A stretch of 64,000 bases of DNA from Cryptomeria japonica (Eukaryota; Streptophyta; Pinopsida; Cupressales; Cupressaceae), in the NCBI RefSeq assembly GCF_030272615.1, contig NC_081415.1:606369137-606433136 (forward strand). The letters run 5' to 3'. Position numbers and translations under genes: made by a program. Shown here in pieces: positions 34,612 through 46,139 of the stretch (positions within the stretch are counted from its first letter, which is position 1; each line of letters starts with the position of its first letter). The notes beneath the pieces were generated by a model that was given only the letters and a program-made list of their open reading frames with translations, did not search any database and was not told the origin of the DNA.

Positions 34612-37556
34612 ATGGTTGAAACCCGTCTTCAAAAATCTAGGAGAAAAGCTAAAGAGGCTCAAGAATCCGCAAACATGAGTTCTTATGAGTATGATAACGA
34701 TTTATTTTTCAATCCTGAGCACACTACATTGCCTGACATGGATGTTTATAGAAACATTCCAAATGTGGAAAACGCAAACACTACAAACAACAATGCTACA
34801 CACAATGACAATGTGGACAACTTTTCAATACATTCAGCAGATGTAGAAGAATCCATTATGAATCCCCATTTCAATAGATTGGTTGAAGAAATAATGAGGA
34901 GGGATAGACAATATTTTTTACACATGATGGCACAAAGTGGAGCCAAGATACCTCATGATTTTGACATGTCTCAACTTATGGAAAACCGACCTTTGCAACA
35001 AACTCACTCCAACATGGATCAAAGGAGACCTAATAGTGGAGGAAATAGAGGACCACATATGGTACCTGAATCACCATCAGCTTTGCTTCAAAAACCAGAA
35101 GTCCCACATACACATGGTCAAACATATGATACTCACCTTCGAAGACCATTATGGAAGTCTTATGCAGATAGATATGCTCAAGCTATGGATCAACCAAAAC
35201 AATTGGACATTCAAAGGCATGCTCAAAATTTGGACACAAGGAAACCCCGTGTCAAATTTGGGGGCAACACAATAGAACATGACATGCCTGTAGAATATGG
35301 TATACATGCACAAAATAGATATGGGGTTCTTCAACATGAAGCTATACCAAGTGCTCCATATATGCCGCATCAATATAGACCTCCTCCATATGAACATGTG
35401 TATGATCAATATCATCCATACATGCAATATACTCCTACAATTGGTGCTTCAAACATGGGGTATGCTTCAAGAAGTCGATCTCCACCTAAGAGAAATTTGG
35501 AGCAACAAATCAGAAATTTACAAAAGAAAATGGAGGACATAAATACACCAAAACCAACATACACAATGAGAGACATATGTCCTTATCCATTTGACAAGAA
35601 CATTCCAATGCCTCCATTTCCTGCACACTTTGTGACGCCTAAATTTGACAAGTATAGAGGAAAAGGGGACCCCAAGGCACACTAAGACAATTTTTCACAC
35701 CCTGCATTGAGGTAGCGGCAGAAGAAACATATTTGATGACATTGTTCCCACAAAGCTTAGGTGATCAAGCTATGGAATGGTTCTCCCAACTACCACCTGG
35801 TATTAAGTCATGGGGTGACTTAGCGGAGGCATTTATTCAACATTTCTCCTACAATATAGAGATAGACATATCAATCACTACTTTGTGCAATACCAAGCAA
35901 AGAGAGGGAGAGTCTTTTGCATCATTTTTGCAAAGATGGAGAAATCTAGCTAGCAGATGCTCTTGTGAAATTCCACAGAAACAAATGGTAGAAATGTTCA
36001 CTCAAAATGTTAACAAGGACATTGGCTATGATCTAAGGAAAACTTGTTTGTCCACCTTCAAGGATGTTATTGAAAAGGGCTTAGCAATAGAAAGGGTTCT
36101 AATTGAACAAGGAGTCATTAAGATATTCAAGGAAAACAAAGATGACTTTAAAGGAAAAGACAAGCCCAGATTTTGGAATAAAAACAAGAACACAGTCAAT
36201 GATGGTGTTGTTGATGCCAACACAGTGCGACCCAAATTCATTTTTTCGGGATCAAGTTCTACAAACAATCAAGTAAATACTCAAACAACTTCCAGATCAC
36301 GAAGGAAGTACACCCCATTGGGAGAACCACTTGAGTCAGTCTTCAAAAAGCTAGTGGCAAACAAGGTAATCACAGTTCCAGATTTTCCTCCATATGAACC
36401 AAAGGTTAAACCAAATTGGTGGAATGATGATGAGTATTGTGAATTTCATAAGAGCAAGGGTCATAAGACAGGAAATTGTCATCGACTGAAGAACATCGTA
36501 CAAGATCTCATTGATAGAGGTGACATTGAGATTGAGGGACACTCATCCAATCAAGAACATGAGATGTTTAAGGAACCATTCCCAAAGCATGACAAGGGAA
36601 AAGCTAAAGTCACAGATGATCAAGCCAACTATACTAGAGCACCTTACAACTATGATTCAACTATTAATCATATCTCGATGGACAATCATATCTCTACTAT
36701 TACCATCAAGAACAAAAACCTTGAGAATCCTCCTCAGCGACCCAAGATTGTCCTAAGAGGTGTTGGATCTTCTTCCGAACCTACCTCTGAATGTCATGTT
36801 ACAACCCGTCGAGGTAAAATTACTTTGCCAAGTGCCTCCACTAAAAATATCGCTTCTTCATCAACCAAACCTGAGTATGACCTTGTAGAACAGTTAGGGA
36901 AGACACCCGCGCTCATCTCCATCCTTGAGCTCCTACGTATATCCCCCGCTCATAAAGTTATTCTTGACCAAATCTTGAGAGACACTACCGTTCCTACTAA
37001 TCTGAACGTGGACCAGTTTCAAGCCATGGTGGGATACCTTTCCATTCCACACTCCCTTACATTCACAGAAGCCGATGATGCCTCTGTAAGTCAGCCACAC
37101 AATGCACCACTACACATTGAAGCCTTCATACACAAACATAGAATCAAACGAGTCCTTATAGATGGAGGAGCAGGTCTAAATATTTGTACATTGAGCACAA
37201 TTAAACAATTGGGATATTCTGATAAAGCTGTGAATTCTACCAACAAAATTACTATCAAAGCATATGATGATGAAGAGCGTTCATCCAAGGGTACAGTCAC
37301 CTTGCCTCTCAGAGTTGGGCCAGTTACAAAGGATGTGGTTTGTCAAGTCCTAAACCTGGATCTCACATATAATATATTGCTAGGACGTCCATGGATTCAT
37401 GAGATGAGCACAGTCCCATCTACATATCATCGATGTATCATGTTTCCATACAATGGAGTTGAAGTGACCGTCAAAGCTGATCCTAACCCATTCATATATT
37501 GCAACAATCTGCAACCTCGATCAGAAATAACAATCTGCAACCTCGATCAGAAATAA
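34612..37556 (+). pseudogene. Tat-like gag-protease gene with one frameshift
   Basis: First frame: ATG 34612 to a stop at 35683-35685 (357 aa, MVETRLQKSRRKAKEAQ, Asn/His-rich). Second frame: continues to 37556 (607 codons from 35733). The break at about 35683 fits a one-base loss inside a conserved stretch, so the gene was probably one ORF. Second part: retrotransposon gag domain (GDQAMEWFSQLPPG, FASFLQRWRNLASRC), a zinc-binding CEFHKSKGHKTGNC (about 36440), then an aspartic protease with VLIDGGAGLNIC (about 37155) and NILLGRPWIH (about 37375). The frame ends after protease with no RT behind it. Gag packages element RNA and protease cleaves gag. The only visible break in gag-pro is the frameshift. 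Confidence 0.88.
37505..37556 (+). repeat. 26-bp direct duplication at the end of protease
   Basis: CAATCTGCAACCTCGATCAG plus six bases occurs at 37505-37530 and again at 37531-37556. It forms the end of the reading frame, exactly where pol sequence is missing. Confidence 0.9.
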
Positions 37557-39069
37557 CAATCAAAAAAAGTAAAGAAAAATAATTTCGTCCAACGGTGAAA
37601 ACCACTTCGATGGCGCCCTGGGCAAGTACCATGGTGAAAACTGGGTCACCAGCGCCATGCGTAGAGACATTGCTCCTCCCTCCTTCAGGATTCTCTTTCA
37701 TCATTTCACTTTGCACACACTCACAACCTATTCGTTCATAATAAACTTACCCATTCCCATCATGGCTTGTTATTGATCTCCCTAAGATTGGTTAGCCATT
37801 CATAATAAACCTCCCTTTTCACTCCCTTTCCATCCATAATAAATCAGATCCTATCTGTGGCTAAGGCAAAATCCTACGTCTAGTAATAGGTGTGGAACTA
37901 AGAACATCACATGTTTCGAGGAGTACAGTTTCTTCCAGCTTTCTTCAGTCTATTCGTGCACAATCCGCAATAAAGCAACATTTGCATCACAGATCCGCAA
38001 TAAAGTTTCGTCTTCTCCGCAATAAAGTATCAGTTTCATGGATTCAGTCAGTTTCAGATGAGACAGCAGCAACAATGGGCTTCAACAAATCAAATCTTTC
38101 AACAGACTCAGACAACATATGGTTCAGTGCTATCTATCCTTTTTGTGAAAGTAAACATTGTGACCACAATCAAATAAGACTTATACAAGTGACAAGAGAC
38201 ACTAAACTTGAGGACTACAGTGGATGTTGGTGTCGAGTCTTGGTTTTCTTTTGATTTCATCTTTATTTTGGTGACATGTCTTTTAGCTTTTCCAGGATGT
38301 CTTTGACTAGAGATTCTATCTCCAGGATGTCTTTGACTAGAAAGGCGAGGATGGGGTATCGTCACCTATTTGTATTTGTTGTCTGTGGATTGTCTTTTAG
38401 TAATGCTATGACTTGTCCAAGGATATGAGGACACTGTGAGTCTAATATGAACTAGAGCATTCCTTGTTTGTGACTGTCTTATCTCCATGCAAACGGGTAC
38501 AATGACTTTCTGGGTCAAACATATGTCTCGATTGTCATAACCTACTTGCCATAATAAAGTTCAATGATGATAACGCACAAGAAGCTCTTTCACTTTCATA
38601 TCTTCTGTCTTCCATCCCCCTTTCTTGATTGACTTCCATCATCCTTCTTGAGTTTGTGTAGCTTACTATCACATGACTGAGTATAATGACACACCAAAAA
38701 CATTTGCATTTCATGTAGTTGCACCTGCATTACCACATATAAGCATTTCATACATACAGATAGATATCACCACTGCATCACATCCTGCACACAACACCTG
38801 TTAGCACAATTTACATTTGCATTATCATATTCATCTGCATTACATACATTCATATTTGCATCATGCATACACATAAAACATAAAAGAACAAAAATATATT
38901 GCATTGCATCATATACATATTTGCATCCATATCATAAGCATCACATAAGAACATCTCATCACATAGGTATGCATGCATATAGCTGCCACAAAGATGAATC
39001 ATCTCATATATATATATATAAAATGTCATGATACAATGATGTCAAAATCATATGGCTACAATCACCCGC
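37557..39069 (+). other. Tat-like element, region after the pol deletion
   Basis: No RT, RNase H or integrase motif in any frame. It opens with a conserved-looking stretch, ACGGTGAAAACC...GGTGAAAACTGGGTCACC (about 37592-37650), a pattern I associate with the region downstream of pol in Tat-type elements. AT-rich, CAT-rich sequence follows at 38690-39040. The open stretch at 37892-38254 has no recognised domain and is probably chance. Confidence 0.6.
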
Positions 39070-40189
39070 AGGTGTCTACATCATCATACAAAATGGTACA
39101 AAACTGATACAAAGGAACCCACTGATAACTCCTGCCAACACTGTTGGTAGTGCTAATCCTGTTCATGTCATGGTATCCCATGTCACTTGTCCCACCCTCA
39201 TCTCCAGTCCCGGCTCCTAGAACACTCGTCTAAGGGCATCCCTATCTCCGTCTCGATCATACGAAATCAGCTCCCCATAAATCAATATCCACATAATCCT
39301 GTATACATCCTCCAGGGTGACTGTCATCTTACCCATCGGCAAATGAAATGTACATGTCTCGGAGTGCCACCTCTCCGCCAGTGTAGTCAGCAATCCCATG
39401 TTTGCCCGAAACTCAGGCACATACAGAATATGTCACAGACCCATAACCTCAATCGCAGCTCGGTCCTCGGCTGTCAACTCAGGTCGCAACCTCTGCGTCG
39501 ACGGGAATCTCTCCCGTGACTCCAGCATCGGCAAGTACTCCTGCAGTCAAGCAAATCAATCATGTCAGTTATAGTGGCATTCACTGTTTATCACAAAATG
39601 CTACTCGCTATTTAAATGCATATGGCTATCTACCCTAGTGACACTCATTGTTCATCACAAAGTGTTACTGATTATCCTAGTGGTACTCCTTGTTCATCAC
39701 AAAGTACTACGTGTGTGACACTCCCTGTTCATCACAAAGTGCTGCTCACATTTGCACTCCCTATTCATCACAAAGTGCTGCTCACATTTGCACTCCCTGT
39801 TCATCACAAAGTGCTGCTCAGATTTAAGTACTCCCTGTTCATCACAAAGTACTCTATCTTGGTACTCACTGTTCATCACAAAGTGCATTGATCTATCCTA
39901 GTCTTCCCTAGAGGACCTGCTTGAGTGTATCCTCTCAGCAGCTTATCCAATCGACAGCGTATGTTTATCACAAAACTGTCGATTTGACCTAGAAGATGCA
40001 AATTCATACTTTTCAAATGCAAACGCGCTTTCCTGACATAAATGCACATTTATTACATTACCTAGTATGCATTAATGACAACAATAAATGCATCAAAGTA
40101 CGAGGAGGTTTTGTGGTACTCACCGGCTCTCCTGCCTCCGCTGGCCTCTAGAATCGGCAAACACGGTCGAATCTGTGAACAAAAGCCAT
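39070..40189 (-). pseudogene. Antisense plant mobile domain (PMD) gene in the Tat-like element
   Basis: Minus-strand gene in two apparent exons. Exon 1 (40189-40124) is 22 codons starting MAFVHRFDRVCRF. It ends at a good donor (GTGAGT, 40123-40118). An intron of 583 nt ends at a good acceptor (TTTGCTTGACTGCAG, at 39541). Exon 2 (39540 to about 39070) continues in the same phase: EYLPMLESRERFPS, then the PMD core (LLTTLAERWHSETCTFHLPMG, MTVTLEDVYRIM, YDRDGDRDALRRVF). Stops occur in exon 1 (40148), before HILYVPEF, at 39217 and after DTMT. Most fit C-to-T changes on one strand. PMD is known from plant transposons and from host silencing proteins of the MAIL1/MAIN family. This copy is broken. 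Confidence 0.75.
39580..39970 (-). repeat. Minisatellite in the PMD intron
   Basis: About nine or ten copies of a unit built on CCTGTTCATCACAAAGTGCT, 27-41 bp apart (for example near 39651, 39692, 39728, 39764, 39800, 39838, 39871). It lies inside the inferred intron, and its false reading frames on both strands are not genes. Confidence 0.85.
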
Positions 40190-40280
40190 CGCTGCTGACT
40201 GTTGTTGCTTTATTTTCGCTCTGCACTATGCTCTTGTGAATGTGTAGATGACAATGAGGATGTATTTTCCCCCGTGGTCT

Positions 40281-40288
40281 ATCTTATA
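40281..40288 (-). promoter_or_regulatory. TATA box for the antisense PMD gene
   Basis: The minus strand reads GGCTATAAGATAGACC, a good plant TATA box about 95 bp upstream of the PMD start codon. This suggests the gene had its own promoter inside the retrotransposon. Inferred from sequence only. Confidence 0.5.
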
Positions 40289-40517
40289 GCCTACCCTAGC
40301 CCTCGCATTCATTTCCCGAGTCAGTCTTCATTATCCCGTGACTCTATCACTTTATCCGGCTAATCCATTCTAGCCTTTCTTTCTTATCGAGAGATTGTCT
40401 GCAATCTTTTCATACATTTTCATCCAATCTCTCGAGGGGGCATATCATTCCCATCTTGGGGCAACTCTGTATCAGTTCATATTATCTTCTTTGAAACAAC
40501 GTGACAAGCCGCATTGT

Positions 40518-40534
40518 CTCAAAGAGGGGCAAAA
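40518..40534 (+). other. Polypurine tract of Tat-like element
   Basis: TCAAAGAGGGGCAAAA directly precedes the 3' LTR, at the position of the plus-strand primer. Confidence 0.8.
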
Positions 40535-41311
40535 TGTAGACACCCAAAATTGTCATGTCTAATTAAATAAATATTTTATTTATTTAATTATCTAAGCCTA
40601 ATTCTTCTATTAATTAAATAAATCCTTATTTATTTAATTAATTCATTTATCCTCTTCTAGCCTTATTTCTCATTTAAATAAATACATTTATTTATTTAAA
40701 TTACCCTTTTCCTAAATTAAATAAATATCTTATTTATTTAATTATCCCACTTCTTCTATTAATTAAATAAATCTTTATTTAATTAATTCATTAACCTTTT
40801 CCACCTATGACACATGTCATTCATCTCTTAATTCCTACACTACCTACCTCTTTCATTATTTTATTATTTCCTCTACCTACCCTCTAATCCTAGCCGACCT
40901 CCTTTTTACACTTCTCAATCTTATCCCTCCATTTCTTATTGTGTCTTCTATTTAAGGAGATGCTTCCTTCATTATCAAACCCTAATCACTCAGACTAATC
41001 GACAATTTGGAGGACTTGACTACACTACGATCCTACTTGCAACCACATTCCGTTCTTTGTTGAGCTCTTGTGCACATAAAAATCTGAGAGCAAATATATC
41101 AAGCAAGATCAATGGAGATAGGAAGAATGGAGATCAAAACCCTATTGGACATGTGATGGTATAATCTTTGTGATTTCATGTGATTTGCATTGTCTTAGGT
41201 AATCTTCATATGTTATGGTGGATCTTTGTTGATTGTTAGGCTAGGGTTTCGTGGTTGAATTCATTTAGCCTTTCAATATTGTCATTATTGTATCCATTTT
41301 CACCATACACA
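40535..41311 (+). repeat. 3' LTR of Tat-like element
   Basis: 777 bp, same length as the 5' LTR and differing at about seven positions counted by eye. Ends CATACACA and is followed by the GGTTC target duplication (41312-41316). Confidence 0.95.
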
Positions 41312-41316
41312 GGTTC

Positions 41317-41640
41317 AATTAATTAAAAAATTGAAAAATTGAAAAAGAGTTATACCTTGACAAGAACTAATAATCATTTTTGATTGGTGCAAAACAGAAC
41401 AATTGAATATTGTATTGTATCAAAAACAAGTACCACGTAGTGGCGAATACTTGTCTTTATAGTATTGTAATAAAAATAATTGTTGTAAATCTTAATTATT
41501 ATAATTTTGAAATATTGTTATTTTAGAATTATATTATTTTAATTATATTTTATAATATTAACTATAACTCTTTCAATTAAATTAAATTAATAATTATAAT
41601 ATAATATAATATAAACATTATAGTAAAAATATACATTTTT
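41317..41640. repeat. AT-rich repeat between the Tat-like element and the tRNA-headed LINE
   Basis: Continues the AT-rich block interrupted at 31613. It contains the TTTTTGATTGGTGCAAA string that also occurs near 44165 and 44475. No coding sequence. Confidence 0.55.
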
Positions 41641-43760
41641 CTGGGGATGGCCCCGCAGTGCAACGACAATGTTGCAAGTGGTGTTGATACCGCGTTCTTG
41701 GTTTGTATCTTGGTATGTTCATATGCCAAGTCGAACTTGCTTCTCCGTCCAGTGTTTGCAAGTCAAAATATGTGGTGGACGAGTTGTACACCCTGACAGC
41801 ACGATTCATTTGGCACGCGTTGGTGTTCACATCAAAGATTTCGCAGGCTGAGGTCGATTGGTCGTTGATGGATGATGCCCCCCCATTCGTCGGTGGTCCC
41901 ACTTCGCTTCCCTGTGCCTTGCCGACTAACAGTGCTCAGGCCCCGTGCCTTGCCGACTAATAGTGCTCGGGCCCCGTGCAGACAAAGATCATGGAAGAAC
42001 GAAGCTGCAACATGGAGTGATAAGGGTAGGAGGAATAAGGAGAGGAGAGATAAGGGGTCGTGCTCGGTGCTTTGGAGAGATAAGGTGAAATGGAGAGATA
42101 AGGGTGGCACAAGCAGACTTAGAGAGATAAGGAGCGGAGGTATAAGGAGCAATCAGAGTGATAAGGAGACTAAGCAACGGAGCGATAAGGAGAGACGAAG
42201 TGTGTTGGCAACAGATCAAGTCATGGAGGTGTTAATACCTCAGAATAGATATGTAACCACGGGGAGGGTGTCCCCCATAATGTGACCCTCACTGGTTCAA
42301 GCTCCCATTATGCAAAAGAATTGCAATATGGTGAAAGTAGTCGTGTCAGGGACGCCGCTCCTGGGGATGGTCGTGCGCATAAGGTCGCTTCAACTGCTCA
42401 GGGATGTGGCTTAAAACTCCCACCGCATACGGTCAAACAAACCCCTCAACAGTATAATGGTGTGATGGGGGCTTCTTTAAAGCCATCATCCAAGGCTATT
42501 TTAGTATCTCTGGATGTGGACGCTGACGAGGAAGTTGCTCATAATGTTTTAGTTTTTTTTTAGCTAGGGTTGATTGGACGCTTCAGGGGCTTGTGGCCAA
42601 GCTTGCATGACTTGCATGCTTGGATCTCTAATAATTGGGAGCCTATTTTAGACGAGTGAGTACTGATTTACCCTTCAACAAAAAGTTTTTTTTACTATGG
42701 TTTTTGAACAGACTCGAGACAGAAACAGGGTTCTTTGTGAGCATTTTTGGAGTTGAGAGGACAAGTTACCCTTGACGTTGAAGCCCTAGCATCCAGCTAT
42801 ATGTCCAAACAATGAGGTTTTTGACAAGATCTCGATATGGGTGAGGCTTCCTAATCTCCCATTACATGTATGGTTTGATTCTTGTTTTGAAGTGGTAGGA
42901 AACTCGTTGGAAGCTTCTTGATGGTAGATGAAGAATCTTCTAATCTCTTTCACTCTAGATTTGCATGTATTCTGGTGGAAATGGATGTCTCTAATGGGCT
43001 TCTTGCAGAAATTTCAATTAAAACTTCAAAAGGTTGTTGGGTGCAACCTTTGGATTATGAAGGGGTTCCCTTCAGGTGTAGGAGATGCTTCCAAATAGGG
43101 CATATGACAGTGCAATGTGCAAGCAACATCTTTATACATTAAAGGAGGAGGATGGGTTGCAAAAAAGTTTTTCTCAGGTTGTTTTTGGGGAAACGATTCA
43201 GAAATCTACAAATCCTCGGCCTCAGGATGAGCAAGCAATAAAAGATAGTGTTGAAACTAGTTCAGGTGGGTGTGATGGGGAGATGTTGTTGGGAAAGAGA
43301 GCTTTTACCTTGGAGAGAAGGTAAAAATGCAGGTCCCCAAGGTCCCAGGATATGGAAGAGGCTTCGTTGACAGCTGATGGTAAGCTCCAACATGAGGTTT
43401 CCTCTACAATGGATCGGACATTTTTTTAAGGATAATTCTTTGGATTGGCAAGTTGAGGTTGTCGGGATTGAAGATGGATGGCACACTGTGAAAGGGAAAA
43501 AAGAGAAAAAGGTGAAGAATAACCCCTTTGATATGGTCCTGCGTTCCCATTCAAAGGGAGGTGCTAATATCAAAAGTTAATATCTGTACTGCTTGCAGGT
43601 TTAGGGTCTATTTATGTTATATGTGACTTGTTAATGGATCTCTTATTCTTCTCTCTTCAAGATGGTGGAATCCCTGGTTGTTACCACCCTGGGTCAGGGC
43701 TAAGCTTTTCCCTGGTTAATCTTAATAAAATCATATACTATTACCGACCCCCCCAAAAAA
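41641..43760 (+). mobile_element. tRNA-headed, internally deleted LINE
   Basis: Its first 70 bp match the tRNA-like head at 30816 (shared TGGTGTTGATACC), though box B is decayed. Then come two copies of a 31-bp unit CCTTGCCGACTAAyAGTGCTC (about 41916-41978) and a stretch with about a dozen GATAAGG units (42010-42200). A LINE ORF1 remnant follows. It ends with a probable LINE 3' untranslated region (GGTGGAATCCCTGGTTG...AAGCTTTTCCC) and a short A run (about 43752-43759). No endonuclease or RT is left. Either a tRNA-type sequence fused to a LINE remnant, or two insertions side by side. Confidence 0.5.
42560..43580 (+). pseudogene. LINE ORF1 remnant (DUF4283-type, zinc knuckle)
   Basis: Around 42760-42910 one frame reads ISIWVRLPNLPLHVWFDSC, then EVVGNSLEAS, both typical of plant LINE ORF1. 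The frame at 42918-43142 gives FACILVEMDVSNGL and a zinc knuckle CRRCFQIGHMTVQC (C-x2-C-x4-H-x4-C, about 43078-43119). A decayed tail follows to about 43580. Stops and frameshifts are present. No ORF2 follows, so the unit is non-autonomous. Confidence 0.75.
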
Positions 43761-45000
43761 ACTATTAATTATCAAATGAAAGACATTTTTTAATAACTTG
43801 ATGAAAAATATTTAAATTTATGATTTCCAAAAAGTATTAAAAAATAGAACGATTTCAAAAAGATATATATAATACAATTATAAAGAATACATATAATAAT
43901 TATATTTTTTTAATAGATATACTTGTATTTAATTTTTCATTTAATTTAATTCAATTTAAACTGAATAAAATTTATATATCTATTTAGAAAAATATTTTAT
44001 TTGTGATATTATAAATAATAAAAAAAGAAAAAAGAAATCCAAAAAAAAAATCTAAAACATCTATCATAGTGTAGATAAATCATTATTACAATATCTTAAA
44101 TTCAAAATATAAATCTCAACTTTACAAAAACCAAGTTTATTTTGAGAGCAAAAATAATAATCACTCGTTTGATTGGTGCAAACTAATTGATTAATTGGGC
44201 TTGAATGCAATAATATTGTCTCTGTGTGTATATTTATATATAAGATTACTAATAAAAATGAAAAAAATCAATTAAAATATACATTTATTTTTAAATACAA
44301 AGAAATCTAAAAAAACCCTATAAAATCTAACATTCCTACAAATTTTTTCCTTGAACACCAAATTTTTTCATCTAATCATATTGTAAATAAATAATTTCTA
44401 GTTTAAAAATATAAATCTAACTTTATAAAAATCAAGCTTATTTTGAAAAAAAAAATAATAATCACTCTTTTTATTGGTGCAAAGAATCGATTAATTAGAC
44501 TTAAGTGAATACAACTTATTGCTATTCAAAAATTAAAATCTATAAAAAGAACAAAAATTCCTATTTTAAAAAGGGTATCAAATATTGTGAAGATAATGGT
44601 TAAAGTCAAGATATAGAGATAATTAATATTAGTTTTCAATGTTAAGATATAAATGAAATTATAAATTAATTTTTTGCAAGGAATATCTAGAGACAAATAA
44701 TTAAGAGCAAAATAATATCGCAACAAATAAGAATTAAAAAATAATTGCAAACAACATTCTTTACATAAATAGAACCTCCTTACAAATTATCATGCATTGG
44801 TTTAATTTTCTCTAATAGTTTATTAGCTTCTAGGAAAACTCCCACCGGACCATAAGAAAAATATTTAAATTTCTTCCATCTGCTAAAAAAAAAATCACCT
44901 TGTATCAGTATATCAATAAGGTATTTGTTGCAAGTTTAATAATATGGCACCTTGTTTTTTTTATTTTCATTTTGGCCAACTTTATTGTTGTAAATGGCCA
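43761..45000. repeat. AT-rich intergenic repeat block with internal duplication
   Basis: Two diverged copies of a segment of about 200 bp (about 44000-44190 and 44270-44490), both ending near GATTGGTGCAAA or TATTGGTGCAAA. The same family occurs near 29150-29370. No gene seen. Confidence 0.55.
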
Positions 45001-46086
45001 CATGATTTCTTTATAAAAGTGAGTTTCTTTTAAGTAAAAATGATACAACTAATAAAGTTGATGCTATCAATCAAAAAAACAATTCAAACAAACTAATGCA
45101 CAATTAAATACTTGCATGGAAGCTACAGACCTTGGTGTGTAAGGAAGAGCAAAACAATGAAGATGAAGATGGTTTACGCTATTGAATGGAGGTTGATGGA
45201 ACCCAAACCTGCATAAATAAATTATATAAATAACATTGGAAATTATTGTCATACAATATACCAATGCCATCAACATAGATGAAGTATGTTATTTTCATTT
45301 TAACATAATTTTAAGATAAAGAAAAAATATGAAAAAAATAGAAAAGAAGGATGCATATAATCCATCAGCATCCCAGGAACTGTCAAGAACAAGAATTGAA
45401 GGTTTTTCAAAATTTTCAAGATGTGTAAGTATTCGTTAAAAACAATCAATTTTACAGTCAGTGGTCTCAGGAAGGCAGAAGCAGTTTGGTAAATGCCAAG
45501 GTGGTTTTATAACCTCTTGAGCAGTCCTGACTTTTTGAAAAGTCAGGACAGTTATGACTATTAGAAAGCATCAGTTTCGTCGCAAGGCAAAGAACAGAGA
45601 GGGGAAATGAACAGTCATGCCTTTTGGTGTTCCCATTCACTTAAGAAAGCTTGTAGTGAATAGGAAAGACTTCCATCATCTTTCAAAAAGGCATGCGAAT
45701 AGCAGAGACAAGGTTAAAGAGGTTAGAGGATTGATTTGTATGCAGCATGCAGAAGATAAGAAAACTCAGTTGTGATTGACAGGAAAATTGACGGAGCAAG
45801 AGCAGCTTCATGGTTGTAATCCACTCCATGTAACTTGTTTTCCAACTAATAATAATCACGTGGAGGAGCTATAAGCCTCTACCAACTGATTTATTCTGCA
45901 TTTTGGAGGTTCTCCAAAGTAAATCTAAGTGTTCACCATTCACGAATGTTCATCTGAATGCCTTCTTGTTGTTTGCACAATCAAACTCACTTGTAGACCA
46001 ATTTAATAGTTCTAAGCAGAGCAAGCATTGCAAATTTTGATGATTCCTATTTTCAATAAGCTGTTTGATGAAATTACAAATCATTT
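45001..46086. other. Unassigned; possible LTR or leader
   Basis: No domain or stable reading frame. The end at 46086 is followed by a primer-site-like sequence, which suggests that part of this segment is a decayed LTR, but its other copy and its left end are not found. Confidence 0.35.
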
Positions 46087-46096
46087 TGGTATCAGA
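46087..46096 (+). other. Primer binding site-like sequence
   Basis: TGGTATCAGA matches the first ten bases of the initiator-Met primer site; the usual GC after it is AA here. It lies upstream of a gag-like remnant. Confidence 0.4.
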
Positions 46097-46139
46097 AATG
46101 GTTACTAACTGTGTTGATCCCTAAAAAAAGTCAAAGGAA

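Larger units (their letters stand above)
31614..41311 (+). mobile_element. Ty3/Gypsy Tat-like retrotransposon, young, non-autonomous
   Basis: Complete by structure: two 777-bp LTRs with about seven differences, perfect target duplication GGTTC (31609-31613 and 41312-41316), a primer-site-like sequence after the 5' LTR and a polypurine tract before the 3' LTR. It encodes gag and protease but shows no RT, RNase H or integrase in the 3 kb between protease and 3' LTR. On the minus strand between gag-pro and the 3' LTR lies a PMD gene remnant. Extra antisense genes are known in some Tat-lineage elements. With no polymerase of its own it must have been mobilised in trans, if the loss came before insertion. 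Confidence 0.93.

Noticed and set aside
37892-38254. 120-codon plus-strand open frame
   Set aside because: No recognised domain; it lies in the post-pol region of the Tat-like element and looks like chance.
39616-39891. Plus- and minus-strand frames with repeated peptide units, and possible CRISPR-like array
   Set aside because: Imperfect, variable-length minisatellite in a plant retrotransposon; spacing and context do not fit CRISPR.
41618-42285. Several open frames on both strands near the tRNA-like head
   Set aside because: They overlap tandem units (CCTTGCCGACTAA, GATAAGG) and show no domain.
45067-45276. 69-codon minus-strand open frame
   Set aside because: Short, Cys-rich, no domain or context; chance frame in AT-rich sequence.
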